NCBI GenBank assembly: GCA_964649415.1
Contig: CAZYSK010000007.1
Location: 74,013 to 138,012 of the forward strand
DNA: 64,000 nucleotides
Direction of reading: 5' to 3'
Origin: CAZYSK01 sp964649415
GTDB lineage: Bacteria > Chloroflexota > Anaerolineae > B4-G1
In this document: positions 15,464-23,641 of the stretch, one piece after another
Layout: each line of letters opens with the position of its first letter
Numbering within the stretch: the stretch's first letter is position 1
Translations under genes and position numbers: made by a program
Notes under the pieces: generated by a model
Database searches by the model: none
Told to the model about the DNA's origin: nothing
Seen by the model: the letters and a program-made list of their open reading frames with translations, nothing else

Positions 15464-16903
15464 ATGAACCGTAAGCTGATCTACGTTGTATTGGGAGCCG
15501 TCGCTGTGCTGGCCGTGGTGGGCGTGCTAGTCTGGCGTTCGCGGCCGGCGGCGCAGCCGGAGGAGGCGCTTCGCTCCGCTGTGGTGGAGCGGGGCACGAT
15601 GCTCGTGGCCGTTTCGGCCAGCGGTAGCGTCGAGCCGGAGGCGCGCGTTGGCCTGGCGTTTGAGCTGGGCGGGCGGGTGGCCGAGGTGCCGGTCAAGGTT
15701 GGTGATCGAGTCGAGGCGGGCGACGTGTTGGCCCGGCTGGATGCAAGGCAGTTGGCCTTGCAGGTGCAGCAGGCCGAGGCGTCTCTGGCGTTGATCGAGG
15801 CTCAACTGGCCCAACTGCAGGCTGGGCCACGGCCCGAGGAGATCGCAGCGACGGAGGCCAACCTGGAGGCCGCGCAAGCGCAGGCGAGCGCTGCCGCCGC
15901 CAGGCGCGATCGAGTCGAGGACGGGGCGAGTGAGGCCCAGATCGCCTCCGCCGAAGCGCAGGTGGCGTCCGCGAAGCTTCAGAAGGAGGTGGCTCAAGAC
16001 ACGTACGACGCCATCACCGAGGAAGACACCGGAAGATCCCATCGCAAGGAACATGCAAACTACAACCTCTATGTCGCCAAGGAGGCATTGGCTGCTGCCC
16101 AGGCTGAACTAGATAGGTTGCTGTCTGGGGCGGACGCCGACGAGGTTCGAGCATCTCGGGCCAACGTCGCGGTCAGCGTTGCACAGGGGGATGCTGCTCA
16201 GGCCCAACTGGCCCTGCTGCTGGCGGGCGCGACGGACGAGCAGATCGCTGACGTCGAAGCGCAGGTTGTGCAGGCAGAGGCTGCGGTGGAACTGGCAAAG
16301 ATCGCTATGCGACAGACTGCTTTGTTGTCACCCTTCGACGGCGTCGTCGCGGAGGTCAACGTCATGGCTGGCGAGATGGCCTCAATTGGGCGGCCTCTTG
16401 TCACTGTACTTGACACGTCTCGTTTCCACGTCACTGTGGACGTGGACGAGGTAGACGTAGGGCAGCTTTCGGTGGGACGGGATGTCGAGGTGACACTGGA
16501 TGCGCTGCCCGACGTTGTGATCGATGGCACGGTCAAGCGCATTGCGCCGGATGCACAGACTGTGTCGGCCGCTGCTGGGCTTGAGGGCGGCGTGGTCTAC
16601 TACGACGTAACCATCGAACTGGATCCCACCGACGCGCCGATCCGCGCCGATATGACGGCCAACGCGGTCATCGTCGTGGATGAACTCACCGGCGTGTTGA
16701 AGATTCCCACTTGGGTAGTCCGCGTGGACCGCGACGCAGGGCAGACCTACGTGCACAAACAGGTAGGGGACGACTTCGAGCGGGTGGAGGTTAGGTTGGG
16801 CGTGCGTTACCAGGGAGTCGCTCAGGTACTTGACGGTCTCGCGGAAGGAGATGAGGTCGTCTGGATCCCAGAGTCTGGGGTTTTCGATTTCGGTGGTGAA
16901 TGA
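15464..16903 (+). CDS. Membrane fusion protein of an ABC efflux system (copy 1)
   Basis: The 479-aa protein has one N-terminal hydrophobic segment (residues 5-24), then a biotinyl-lipoyl-like half-motif (GRVAEVPVKVGDRVEAGDVL). A long alpha-helical hairpin rich in Ala, Gln and Glu (about 95-275) follows, then the second lipoyl half (LLSPFDGVVAEVNVMAGEMA) and beta-barrel domains. This is the MacA/HlyD adaptor layout that links an inner-membrane ABC permease to the outside. A second paralogue follows 40 bases downstream, then the ATPase and permease. The two copies share long near-identical stretches at their starts, which indicates recent duplication or gene conversion. Confidence 0.9.
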   Translation: MNRKLIYVVLGAVAVLAVVGVLVWRSRPAAQPEEALRSAVVERGTMLVAVSASGSVEPEARVGLAFELGGRVAEVPVKVGDRVEAGDVLARLDARQLALQVQQAEASLALIEAQLAQLQAGPRPEEIAATEANLEAAQAQASAAAARRDRVEDGASEAQIASAEAQVASAKLQKEVAQDTYDAITEEDTGRSHRKEHANYNLYVAKEALAAAQAELDRLLSGADADEVRASRANVAVSVAQGDAAQAQLALLLAGATDEQIADVEAQVVQAEAAVELAKIAMRQTALLSPFDGVVAEVNVMAGEMASIGRPLVTVLDTSRFHVTVDVDEVDVGQLSVGRDVEVTLDALPDVVIDGTVKRIAPDAQTVSAAAGLEGGVVYYDVTIELDPTDAPIRADMTANAVIVVDELTGVLKIPTWVVRVDRDAGQTYVHKQVGDDFERVEVRLGVRYQGVAQVLDGLAEGDEVVWIPESGVFDFGGE

Positions 16904-16943
16904 TGCGGATAAACTACATCCGAGCGAGATGGAGAACTGGGCG

Positions 16944-18443
16944 ATGAAAGGCAAATGGGTCTACATTGCTTTGGGCGTCCTTGCCGTGTTGGCAGTGGTA
17001 GGCGTGCTGGTCTGGCGTTCGCGGCCGGCGGCGCAGTCGGAGGAGGCGTTTCGCTCTGCTGTGGTGAGGCGGGGCACGATGCTCGTGGCTGTTTCGGCCA
17101 GCGGGAGCGTCGAGCCGGAGGCGCGCGTCGGCCTGGCGTTTGAGCTGGGCGGGCAGGTTGCCGAGGTGCTGGTGGAGGTAGGGGATCAGGTCGAAGCGGG
17201 TGACGCGTTGGCCCGGCTGGATAGTGAGCGGCTAGCGTGGCAGGTGCGGCAGGCTGAGGCGGCATTGGCTTCAGCCGAGGCCCAGCTGGCCCAGCTCCAG
17301 GTGGGGCCGCGCCCTGAGGAGGTCATAGGGGCGGAGGCCAACCTGGAGGCCGCCCAGGCACAGGTGGACGCGGCCGCTGCGAATCGCGATCAACTGGCGA
17401 GTGGGGCGAACGACGCACAGATTGCCGCCGCCGCCGCCGATCTCGCTTCGGCCATCGCACAGCAGAAGATCGCAGAAGACACGCACGATTTGACCATGGA
17501 GTGCTTCACGTTCAGTCTGGCACCCGGCACGGTCGTGCCTCTCCCGGACGGTTCGACAATCACGCTGACGGAGGGTCTGGAAGATGGTATCTGCCCGGCT
17601 CTGGGTGTGCCCGAGGAGCAGGCGCGCTACAATCTAGAGGCTGCCGACAAGGCACTGGCCGCCGCTCGTGTCCGATACGACGAGGTGCTTGCCGGGGCGG
17701 ACGCCAACGACGTGCGGGCGGCTCAGGCCAACGTCGCGGCTGCGGCTGCACAGCGGGATGCATTGCAGGCTCAGTTGGAGCTGCTGCTGGCGGGCGCGAC
17801 GGACGAGCAGATCGCTGCGGCCAAGGCGCGGGTCGCGCAGGCGCGGACCGCGCTGGACCAAGCCGAGCTTTCGCTGGAGCAGGCTACACTGCGAGCGCCC
17901 TTCGACGGCGTTGTCGCGGAGGTCAACATCACGCCCGGCGGCGTGACGTCGGCGCTGCCGGCCGTAACGCTGGTGGATGCGTCCGGTTTCCACATTAGCA
18001 TTGATGTGGATGAGATAGACGTGGGGCAGCTTTCGGAGGGGCAGGAGGCCGAGGTGACCCTGGATGCGTTTCCCGAAGCAGTCATTGGTGGAACTGTGGA
18101 GCGCATCGCCCCGGCTGCCACACGGCAGGGCGGCGTCGTCTACTACGACGTGACCGTCAAACTAGAGCCCACTGACGTCCCAATCCGCGCCGATATGACG
18201 GCCAGCGCGACTATTGTCGTGGACGAGATCGCTGACGTGTTGCTGATCCCCACCTGGGTGGTTCGGGTGGACCGTGATACGGGCGCGACCTACGTGGATC
18301 GGCAGGTGGCGGGCGCGGTCGAACGGGTGGACGTTGTGCTGGGTGCCCGTCACGGGGGGAATGCGCAGGTACTTGATGGGCTCTCGGAGGGCGACGTGGC
18401 TGTCTGGATGGAGGACGAGCAGTTCGGTTTCGGCCCTCAGTAG
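16944..18443 (+). CDS. Membrane fusion protein of an ABC efflux system (copy 2)
   Basis: The 499-aa paralogue of the preceding gene begins MKGKWVYIALGVLAVLAVVG. I chose this ATG because the surrounding bases match the start of copy 1 (GAGAACTGGGCG before ATG). A longer frame back to 16830 would overlap the upstream gene. It has the same layout: membrane segment, split lipoyl domain, helical hairpin and barrel. Relative to copy 1 it carries an extra stretch in the hairpin (about residues 175-215) with two cysteines (MECFTFSL and DGICPALG) and a proline-rich turn. The two copies may form a mixed adaptor ring. Confidence 0.9.
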   Translation: MKGKWVYIALGVLAVLAVVGVLVWRSRPAAQSEEAFRSAVVRRGTMLVAVSASGSVEPEARVGLAFELGGQVAEVLVEVGDQVEAGDALARLDSERLAWQVRQAEAALASAEAQLAQLQVGPRPEEVIGAEANLEAAQAQVDAAAANRDQLASGANDAQIAAAAADLASAIAQQKIAEDTHDLTMECFTFSLAPGTVVPLPDGSTITLTEGLEDGICPALGVPEEQARYNLEAADKALAAARVRYDEVLAGADANDVRAAQANVAAAAAQRDALQAQLELLLAGATDEQIAAAKARVAQARTALDQAELSLEQATLRAPFDGVVAEVNITPGGVTSALPAVTLVDASGFHISIDVDEIDVGQLSEGQEAEVTLDAFPEAVIGGTVERIAPAATRQGGVVYYDVTVKLEPTDVPIRADMTASATIVVDEIADVLLIPTWVVRVDRDTGATYVDRQVAGAVERVDVVLGARHGGNAQVLDGLSEGDVAVWMEDEQFGFGPQ

Positions 18444-18481
18444 GGACCGCGCAGCGCGCCTCATGTAGAGAGTTGGTGCAT

Positions 18482-19210
18482 ATGACATCTGTGGTCATTG
18501 GATTACGGGATATCGCCAAGACGTATCAGATGGGCGAGGTGGAGGTGCACGCCCTGCGGGGCGTGTCGCTGGAGGTGGAGGCGGGAGAGATGGTGGCCAT
18601 CATGGGCCCTTCCGGCTCCGGCAAGTCCACGATGATGAATGTCCTCGGGTGCCTGGATCAGCCTACCTCGGGCACGTACGTGTTGGATGGAAAGGACGTC
18701 AGTCGCCTTGACGACGACCAACTGGCGGAAATTCGCAATCGCAAGATCGGTTTCGTGTTCCAGACCTTCAACCTGTTGGCCCGCACGACTGCTCTGGAGA
18801 ACGTGATGTTGCCGCTGATCTACGCGGGAGTAGCGCGCACGAAGCGGCGGAACCTGGCACTTCAGGCGCTGGAGTCGGTAGGGCTGGCGGAGCGTGTGAC
18901 GCACTCGCCGAACGAGCTTTCCGGTGGACAACAGCAGCGAGTGGCGATTGCGCGTGCGCTGGTGAACGATCCGGCCATCATCCTGGCGGATGAACCGACG
19001 GGAAATCTGGACAGTAAGTCGGGCGTGGAGGTCATGGCGATCCTGCAATGGTTGAACCGGTACCGTGGTATCACCGTGGTGCTGGTCACGCACGATCCAC
19101 GCATTGCGCAGCACACGGGGCGGATTGTGCATCTGTACGACGGGCTCATCACCCGAACGGAGACCGTGGCGGAACCGCTGGTGGCTATGATAGAGGGAGA
19201 GAGAGCGTGA
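18482..19210 (+). CDS. ABC transporter ATP-binding protein (MacB/LolD type)
   Basis: The 242-aa ATPase energises the efflux system. It has Walker A GPSGSGKST near residue 39, a Q-loop in FVFQTFNLLARTTALENV, signature LSGGQQQRVAIARAL near 142, Walker B IILADEPTGNLD near 163 and the H-loop VTHDP. These features place it with the MacB/LolD/FtsE group that works with FtsX-like permeases. The ATG at 18482 is preferred over an in-frame TTG nine bases earlier. The stop overlaps the GTG start of the permease gene (GTGA), showing translational coupling. Confidence 0.95.
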   Translation: MTSVVIGLRDIAKTYQMGEVEVHALRGVSLEVEAGEMVAIMGPSGSGKSTMMNVLGCLDQPTSGTYVLDGKDVSRLDDDQLAEIRNRKIGFVFQTFNLLARTTALENVMLPLIYAGVARTKRRNLALQALESVGLAERVTHSPNELSGGQQQRVAIARALVNDPAIILADEPTGNLDSKSGVEVMAILQWLNRYRGITVVLVTHDPRIAQHTGRIVHLYDGLITRTETVAEPLVAMIEGERA

Positions 19211-20457
19211 GAATCCTAGAGAGTGTGCGTCTAGCCTTCCGCGCCCTGGCGGCCAACAAATTGCGCGCTGCCTTGACGATGCTGGGCATCATCATTGGCG
19301 TTGGTGCGGTCATCGCGTTGATGTCGGCAGGCGAAGGGTTTTCCGTCTACATTGAGGAACAGTTCCAGGGCATCGGCAGCAATCTGCTTTTCGTGATCCC
19401 TGGATCAGACGAGGAACGAGGTTCGGCACCACCAGGCATGTCGGCTGCCGGAGCAGAGCTGACCAATGGGGACGTGGACGCCCTGCGCGATCCTGTGCGC
19501 GCCCCGGACGTAGTGGCCGTCTCGCCGCAGTTGTATCGCGCGACCGTGGTTGCCACCGGTAAGCGCGACATGATCGCCCAGGTTCAGGGCGTCACCCCGG
19601 ATTTCGCTGAGGTCCGCAGTTGGTTCCCAGAGGTTGGGATGTTCATTGACCAGGAGGACATGAACAGCCGAGCGCGCGTTGCCCTGGTGGGCAAGACTGT
19701 CGTTGAGAAGCTTTTTCCCGACAATCCGTACCCGCTGGATCAGACGATAAAGATCAACGCCGTCCCTTTCCGCATCGTCGGCGTCCTGGAGGAGAAGGGC
19801 GGTTCGCAGTTCAGCGATGAAGATGAGAGTGTCTTGATTCCCCTGACGACAGCGCAGACCCGTCTCTTCCCGTCGCGCGGGCGCACGGGCGATTACCTGG
19901 TCACGGCCGCCATCGTTCAGGCGGTCAGCGAGGACCGCATGGACGCGGCCGCCGAGCAGGTCGCCGCTATCTTGCGCGAGCGACATGACATTGACTTCAG
20001 GGACGAAGACGACTTCTCGATCGTTAGCCAGGCGGACATCATCGCTGTCTTTGGACAGATCACTGGTGTGCTGACGACTTTCCTGGGCGCGATTGCGGGT
20101 ATCAGCTTGCTGGTGGGTGGCATCGGCATTATGAACATCATGTTGGTCTCGGTGACGGAACGCACGCGGGAGATCGGGTTGCGCAAAGCAGTTGGTGCCC
20201 GGCGGCGCGACATCTTGTTGCAGTTCCTCGTCGAGGCGATCCTGCTTTCGCTGGTCGGGGGCGTTGTGGGTATTGGCCTCGGCTCGGTGGGGGCGGAGGT
20301 CATCTCGGCGCTGGTTAAGGACTTCCGCGCTATCGTTGCGCCCCAGGCAATCCTGTTGGCGACGGGCTTCTCGGCGGCGGTGGGGCTCTTCTTTGGCATC
20401 TACCCGGCCCGGCGGGCTTCGCTCTTGAACCCGATTGACGCGCTGCGCTACGAGTGA
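19207..20457 (+). CDS. MacB-type ABC transporter permease
   Basis: The 416-aa permease begins at a GTG that overlaps the stop of the ATPase gene by four bases. It has an N-terminal membrane segment with the MacB_PCD signature (NKLRAALTMLGIIIGVGAVI), a large periplasmic-type domain (about 50-280), and a C-terminal FtsX domain with three membrane segments (GIGIMNIMLVSVTERTREIG and KAVGARRRDILLQFLVEAI). The family exports peptides, lipids or drugs by a mechanotransmission mechanism. In a single-membrane Chloroflexota cell it would act with the two fusion proteins without an outer-membrane channel. The substrate is unknown. Confidence 0.93.
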   Translation: MRILESVRLAFRALAANKLRAALTMLGIIIGVGAVIALMSAGEGFSVYIEEQFQGIGSNLLFVIPGSDEERGSAPPGMSAAGAELTNGDVDALRDPVRAPDVVAVSPQLYRATVVATGKRDMIAQVQGVTPDFAEVRSWFPEVGMFIDQEDMNSRARVALVGKTVVEKLFPDNPYPLDQTIKINAVPFRIVGVLEEKGGSQFSDEDESVLIPLTTAQTRLFPSRGRTGDYLVTAAIVQAVSEDRMDAAAEQVAAILRERHDIDFRDEDDFSIVSQADIIAVFGQITGVLTTFLGAIAGISLLVGGIGIMNIMLVSVTERTREIGLRKAVGARRRDILLQFLVEAILLSLVGGVVGIGLGSVGAEVISALVKDFRAIVAPQAILLATGFSAAVGLFFGIYPARRASLLNPIDALRYE

Positions 20458-20462
20458 GCACA

Positions 20463-20601
20463 GAGACCAGGTTCTTTCCGAAAGACGCGCCATCAGAGCG
20501 GCGGGTTTCTCCCGCTGCCAGCGCATGAGTGAATACAGAAACCAGGTTCTTGGCGATGTGGCGGACGCAGCGTCCGTCATTGCGTGAAGAACCTGGTTTC
20601 T
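20463..20601. repeat. Composite repeat region (families B and C)
   Basis: Three copies of a GAAACCAGGTTCTT-like sequence lie here. Two of them form a perfect 15-bp inverted repeat (20537-20551 AGAAACCAGGTTCTT and 20587-20601), with a smaller stem GGACGC-A-GCGTCC inside the loop. Between the first and second copies there is a degenerate family B element (CGCGCCATCAGAGCGGCG, near 20487). The region separates the efflux operon from the DMT transporter gene and may terminate the operon. Confidence 0.7.
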
Positions 20602-20635
20602 TCCGCCATGGGTGGATGAGTTCTGGGGAGGTGGT

Positions 20636-21652
20636 ATGGCTTCCGTGCCTGGGCAGTTCCACAGGATCACGCGTGGTGAGCGGCTTGGGGCGGACCTGAT
20701 CCTGCTCGCGGCTGCCGCTGTGTGGGGCACCAGCTTCGTGGCCGGCCGGGCGGTGGCTGCGCAGCTTGACCCGTTCCTGTACAACGGCATCCGTTTCTTC
20801 GTGGCCGTGCTCACGTTGCTCCCGTTCGTGGGGCGGCGTCTGCAGGGCTTCACGCGGACCGAGTTGTGGGGTGGGGCACTGGTTGGTGTGTTGCTTTTCG
20901 GCGCCTCTAGTGTCCAGCAGGTGGGCCTGGGCCTCACAACTGCGGGCAAGGCGGGCTTGATCACCGGCTTGTACGTTGTCTTGGTGCCACTGCTGTTGGC
21001 CTTGATGTGGCGACGGTGGCCGCGTTGGTCTGTGTGGATTGCCGCGCTTCTGGCTGTGGCAGGCCTGTTCTTCCTCAGTGGGCTGAACGCGGACATTCGA
21101 CGTGCGTCCGCGGCGGGGCAGTTCAGGCTGACCCCCGGCGACGCGTGGACGGTCGCTGCGGCCGTGGTATGGTCATTCCACGTCGTGTCCATCGGGCAGC
21201 TTGCGCCACGGGTGAACGCGTTGCGACTGGCGCTGGTACAGTACCTGGTCGGTGGATTGCTGAGCCTGGTGTTGTGGTTAGGGCGTGGCGGTGGACAGAC
21301 GGCCTTCGTGCAGGATTTGCGTGTCACCTGGTGGGCGGTTCTCTACACCGGTGTGTTCTCGATCGGACTGGGCTTCACGCTCCAGGTCGTAGGACAGCAG
21401 CGAGCGCCTGCGACGGATGCGGCCGTCATCATGAGTATGGAGACCGTGTTCGCCGCGCTGTTCGGTTGGCTGCTGCTGGGTGAGACCCTGTTGCCGCAGC
21501 AGCTTTTTGGTTGCGTCCTGATGCTGGCGGGGATGCTGCTGGCCCAGGTTTCCCCGGGCGCAGCGGGCAGCGATCGCGCGTCCGGGTCAACGTCCGAGAT
21601 GCCCGCATCTACCACGGCTGCGTCGCCCGTTCTCCCTCCGTCTTCCTCTTGA
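20636..21652 (+). CDS. EamA/DMT-family transporter
   Basis: The 338-aa protein has ten hydrophobic segments in two EamA repeats (AAAVWGTSFVAGRAVAA near residue 28 and AAAVVWSFHVVSIGQLA near 177). The C-terminal half carries TDAAVIMSMETVFAALFGWL and LLGETL, typical of the drug/metabolite transporter superfamily. The ATG at 20636 has GGGGAGG a few bases upstream, so it is preferred over the in-frame GTG at 20612. The last 30 residues are hydrophilic and Ser/Thr-rich. The substrate cannot be told from sequence. The stop codon overlaps the -35 box of the obg promoter. Confidence 0.88.
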   Translation: MASVPGQFHRITRGERLGADLILLAAAAVWGTSFVAGRAVAAQLDPFLYNGIRFFVAVLTLLPFVGRRLQGFTRTELWGGALVGVLLFGASSVQQVGLGLTTAGKAGLITGLYVVLVPLLLALMWRRWPRWSVWIAALLAVAGLFFLSGLNADIRRASAAGQFRLTPGDAWTVAAAVVWSFHVVSIGQLAPRVNALRLALVQYLVGGLLSLVLWLGRGGGQTAFVQDLRVTWWAVLYTGVFSIGLGFTLQVVGQQRAPATDAAVIMSMETVFAALFGWLLLGETLLPQQLFGCVLMLAGMLLAQVSPGAAGSDRASGSTSEMPASTTAASPVLPPSSS

Positions 21653-21676
21653 CATCCTCCTCGTTTGCGGTATCCT
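21649..21676 (+). promoter_or_regulatory. Promoter TTGACA-16-TATCCT for obg, near-leaderless
   Basis: TTGACA (21649-21654) and TATCCT (21671-21676) are 16 bases apart. The -10 box ends nine bases before the obg ATG, so the transcript would begin within a few bases of the start codon. No ribosome-binding site is present, which fits leaderless translation. Confidence 0.6.
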
Positions 21677-21685
21677 ATCTCGGCG

Positions 21686-22948
21686 ATGTTCTACGACGAG
21701 GGTAGGATCTACATCAAGGCTGGCGACGGTGGCGACGGATGCGTTGCCTTCCGGCGCGAGAAATACGTGCCGTACGGGGGACCGGCCGGTGGCGATGGGG
21801 GCAGGGGCGGCGATGTCGTCCTGTATTTGGACCCCCATCTCAACACGCTCTATCGCTTCAGCAGGAAGCGCCACTTCAAGGCGGGCCGCGGCGAGCATGG
21901 ACGGGGGAAGACTCAGCATGGTGCGTCGGGCGAGACGGTGCGTATCGCTGTGCCGCCGGGCACTATTGTCTATGACGACGATACCGCTGAGGTGCTGGGC
22001 GACCTGACCGAGCCGGGCCACGAATTGCTCGTGGCGAGGGGAGGGCGCGGGGGCCGGGGTAACGCCCGTTTTGCCACCTCTACGAACCAGGCGCCCCGCA
22101 TCGCGGAGCACGGCGCGCCCGGCGAGGAGCGCTGGCTGCGACTGGAATTGAAGTTGCTGGCCGATGTGGGCGTCGTGGGCATGCCCAATGCTGGCAAGTC
22201 CACGCTGCTGGCGGCGGTGACAGCAGCGCGCCCCAAGATCGCGCCCTATCCGTTTACCACGCTCCAGCCCAACCTGGGCGTCGTCGTGCTCGACCCTGAG
22301 ACCGAGTTTGTCCTGGCCGATATCCCCGGCCTGATCGAGGGTGCCGCGCAGGGCAAGGGGCTGGGGCACGAGTTCCTGCGCCACATTGAGCGCACGCGGG
22401 TGTTGATTCATCTTCTGGATGGCCTCTCTGCCGATCCACTGATGGATTTCGCCGCTATCAACCGTGAACTGGCTGCCTTTGGCCACGGTCTGGCGCAGAA
22501 GCCTCAATTGGTCGCACTGAACAAGGTAGACACCCCCGAGGTGCGGGCGCGCTGGCCGGAGGTACGGGCGGCGCTCAAGAAGCAGGGCTATTCCGCCGTG
22601 GCGATCTCCGCACTGGCGCGGGAGGGCACCCGGGAGTTGCTCTACCAGGCGGCGCAGACGTTGGCTGAACTGCCGGAAGAAGTATCTGCCGCCGAGTTGC
22701 CGGTTTTCCGACCTGGCGAGGATGAGGAGGCGTTCACTATTGAGCGCGAGGCCGAGGACGTGTGGTGCGTGCACGGCGTGCGGGTAGAGCGGCTGGCGGC
22801 GATGACGGTGTGGAACCTGGACGAGTCGGTGCGTCGTTTCCGGCGGACGCTGGAGCACATGGGAATCGTGGTTGCGTTGGAGGATGCGGGCGTGCAGTCA
22901 GGGGACACGGTCCTCATCGGCGAGAGGGAGATGGTGTGGGAGGAGTGA
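21686..22948 (+). CDS. obg: GTPase Obg/CgtA
   Basis: The 420-aa protein is the essential ribosome-associated GTPase Obg. The Obg fold is glycine-rich (KAGDGGDGCVAFRREKYVPY, GGPAGGDGGRGGDVVLY, GGRGGRGNARFATSTNQAP). The G domain has G1 GMPNAGKST near residue 174, G2/switch PYPFTTLQPNLG, G3 DIPGLIEGA, G4 NKVD and G5 SALA. The C-terminal OCT domain (about 345-420) is present. The start MFYDEGRIYIKAG matches the family; an in-frame upstream codon is excluded by the promoter position. Obg acts in large-subunit assembly and stress response. nadD overlaps its stop, as in many bacteria where obg and nadD are adjacent. Confidence 0.97.
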   Translation: MFYDEGRIYIKAGDGGDGCVAFRREKYVPYGGPAGGDGGRGGDVVLYLDPHLNTLYRFSRKRHFKAGRGEHGRGKTQHGASGETVRIAVPPGTIVYDDDTAEVLGDLTEPGHELLVARGGRGGRGNARFATSTNQAPRIAEHGAPGEERWLRLELKLLADVGVVGMPNAGKSTLLAAVTAARPKIAPYPFTTLQPNLGVVVLDPETEFVLADIPGLIEGAAQGKGLGHEFLRHIERTRVLIHLLDGLSADPLMDFAAINRELAAFGHGLAQKPQLVALNKVDTPEVRARWPEVRAALKKQGYSAVAISALAREGTRELLYQAAQTLAELPEEVSAAELPVFRPGEDEEAFTIEREAEDVWCVHGVRVERLAAMTVWNLDESVRRFRRTLEHMGIVVALEDAGVQSGDTVLIGEREMVWEE

Positions 22949-23625
22949 CGGCTATCGAGGCGCAGAACCCCAAGCCCCAACCCCAAGGCCTGAAGCCCCA
23001 AGCCCATATCGCCAGGGTGGGTATCCTCGGCGGCACCTTTGACCCGCCGCACTACGGGCATCTGGTGCTGGCCGAGAACTCTCGCGTGCAACTGGGTCTC
23101 GACCGCGTGTTGTTCGTCCTGGCCGGGCAGCCGCCTCACAAGCCCAGTCGGCCGATCACACCCGTAGGTGAGCGGGTGGCGATGGTGCAGGCGGCCATTG
23201 GTGATAATCCCGCCTTCTTCCTGTCCCGGGTGGACCTGGACCGTCCCGGTCCACACTACACGGTGGACACGCTGGGCCTGCTGCAGGAGGTATACCCCGG
23301 CGCGGATCTGTTCTTCCTGATGGGCGGAGATAGCCTGGCCGATTTCCCTATCTGGCGTGACCCGGTGGGCATCGTGCGGCAGGCCCGATTGGCCGTGATG
23401 CGACGGCCGGGCTACAGACCGAATTGGGTGGCTTTGGAGCACGGTGTGCCGGGGATCGTGGACCGGCTGGTGTGGCTCGACACCTTGTGCCTGGGTATCG
23501 CTGCCTCTGATCTGAGGGAGCGCGTCAAGAACGGGATGCCGATCCGCTACCTGGTCCCGCCAGCGGTTGAGGCCTATATCCGTGATCACCATCTGTACGT
23601 GGACAACCGTCGGCTAGCTGAGTGA
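22945..23625 (+). CDS. nadD: Nicotinate-nucleotide adenylyltransferase
   Basis: NadD joins nicotinate mononucleotide with ATP in NAD synthesis. The core begins VGILGGTFDPPHYGHL with the (H/T)xGH nucleotidyltransferase motif. It continues with PPHKPSRPITPVGERVAMV, FFLMGGDSLADFPIW and the ISSTxxR-equivalent SDLRERVKNG. The GTG at 22945 overlaps the obg stop (GTGA). It gives a 226-aa protein with a 24-residue extension encoded by a repetitive CCCCAAGCCCCAA stretch. A GTG at 23017 would give the usual 202-aa length but lacks a ribosome-binding site. An in-frame GTG at 22936 is also possible. Confidence 0.93.
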   Translation: MTAIEAQNPKPQPQGLKPQAHIARVGILGGTFDPPHYGHLVLAENSRVQLGLDRVLFVLAGQPPHKPSRPITPVGERVAMVQAAIGDNPAFFLSRVDLDRPGPHYTVDTLGLLQEVYPGADLFFLMGGDSLADFPIWRDPVGIVRQARLAVMRRPGYRPNWVALEHGVPGIVDRLVWLDTLCLGIAASDLRERVKNGMPIRYLVPPAVEAYIRDHHLYVDNRRLAE

Positions 23626-23641
23626 AGCCATTGGCTGTCGG

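Noticed and set aside
19405..21327. A 640-aa minus-strand open frame
   Set aside because: It lies antisense to the MacB permease and the DMT transporter genes, has low-complexity Arg/Pro/Thr-rich sequence and no family features.
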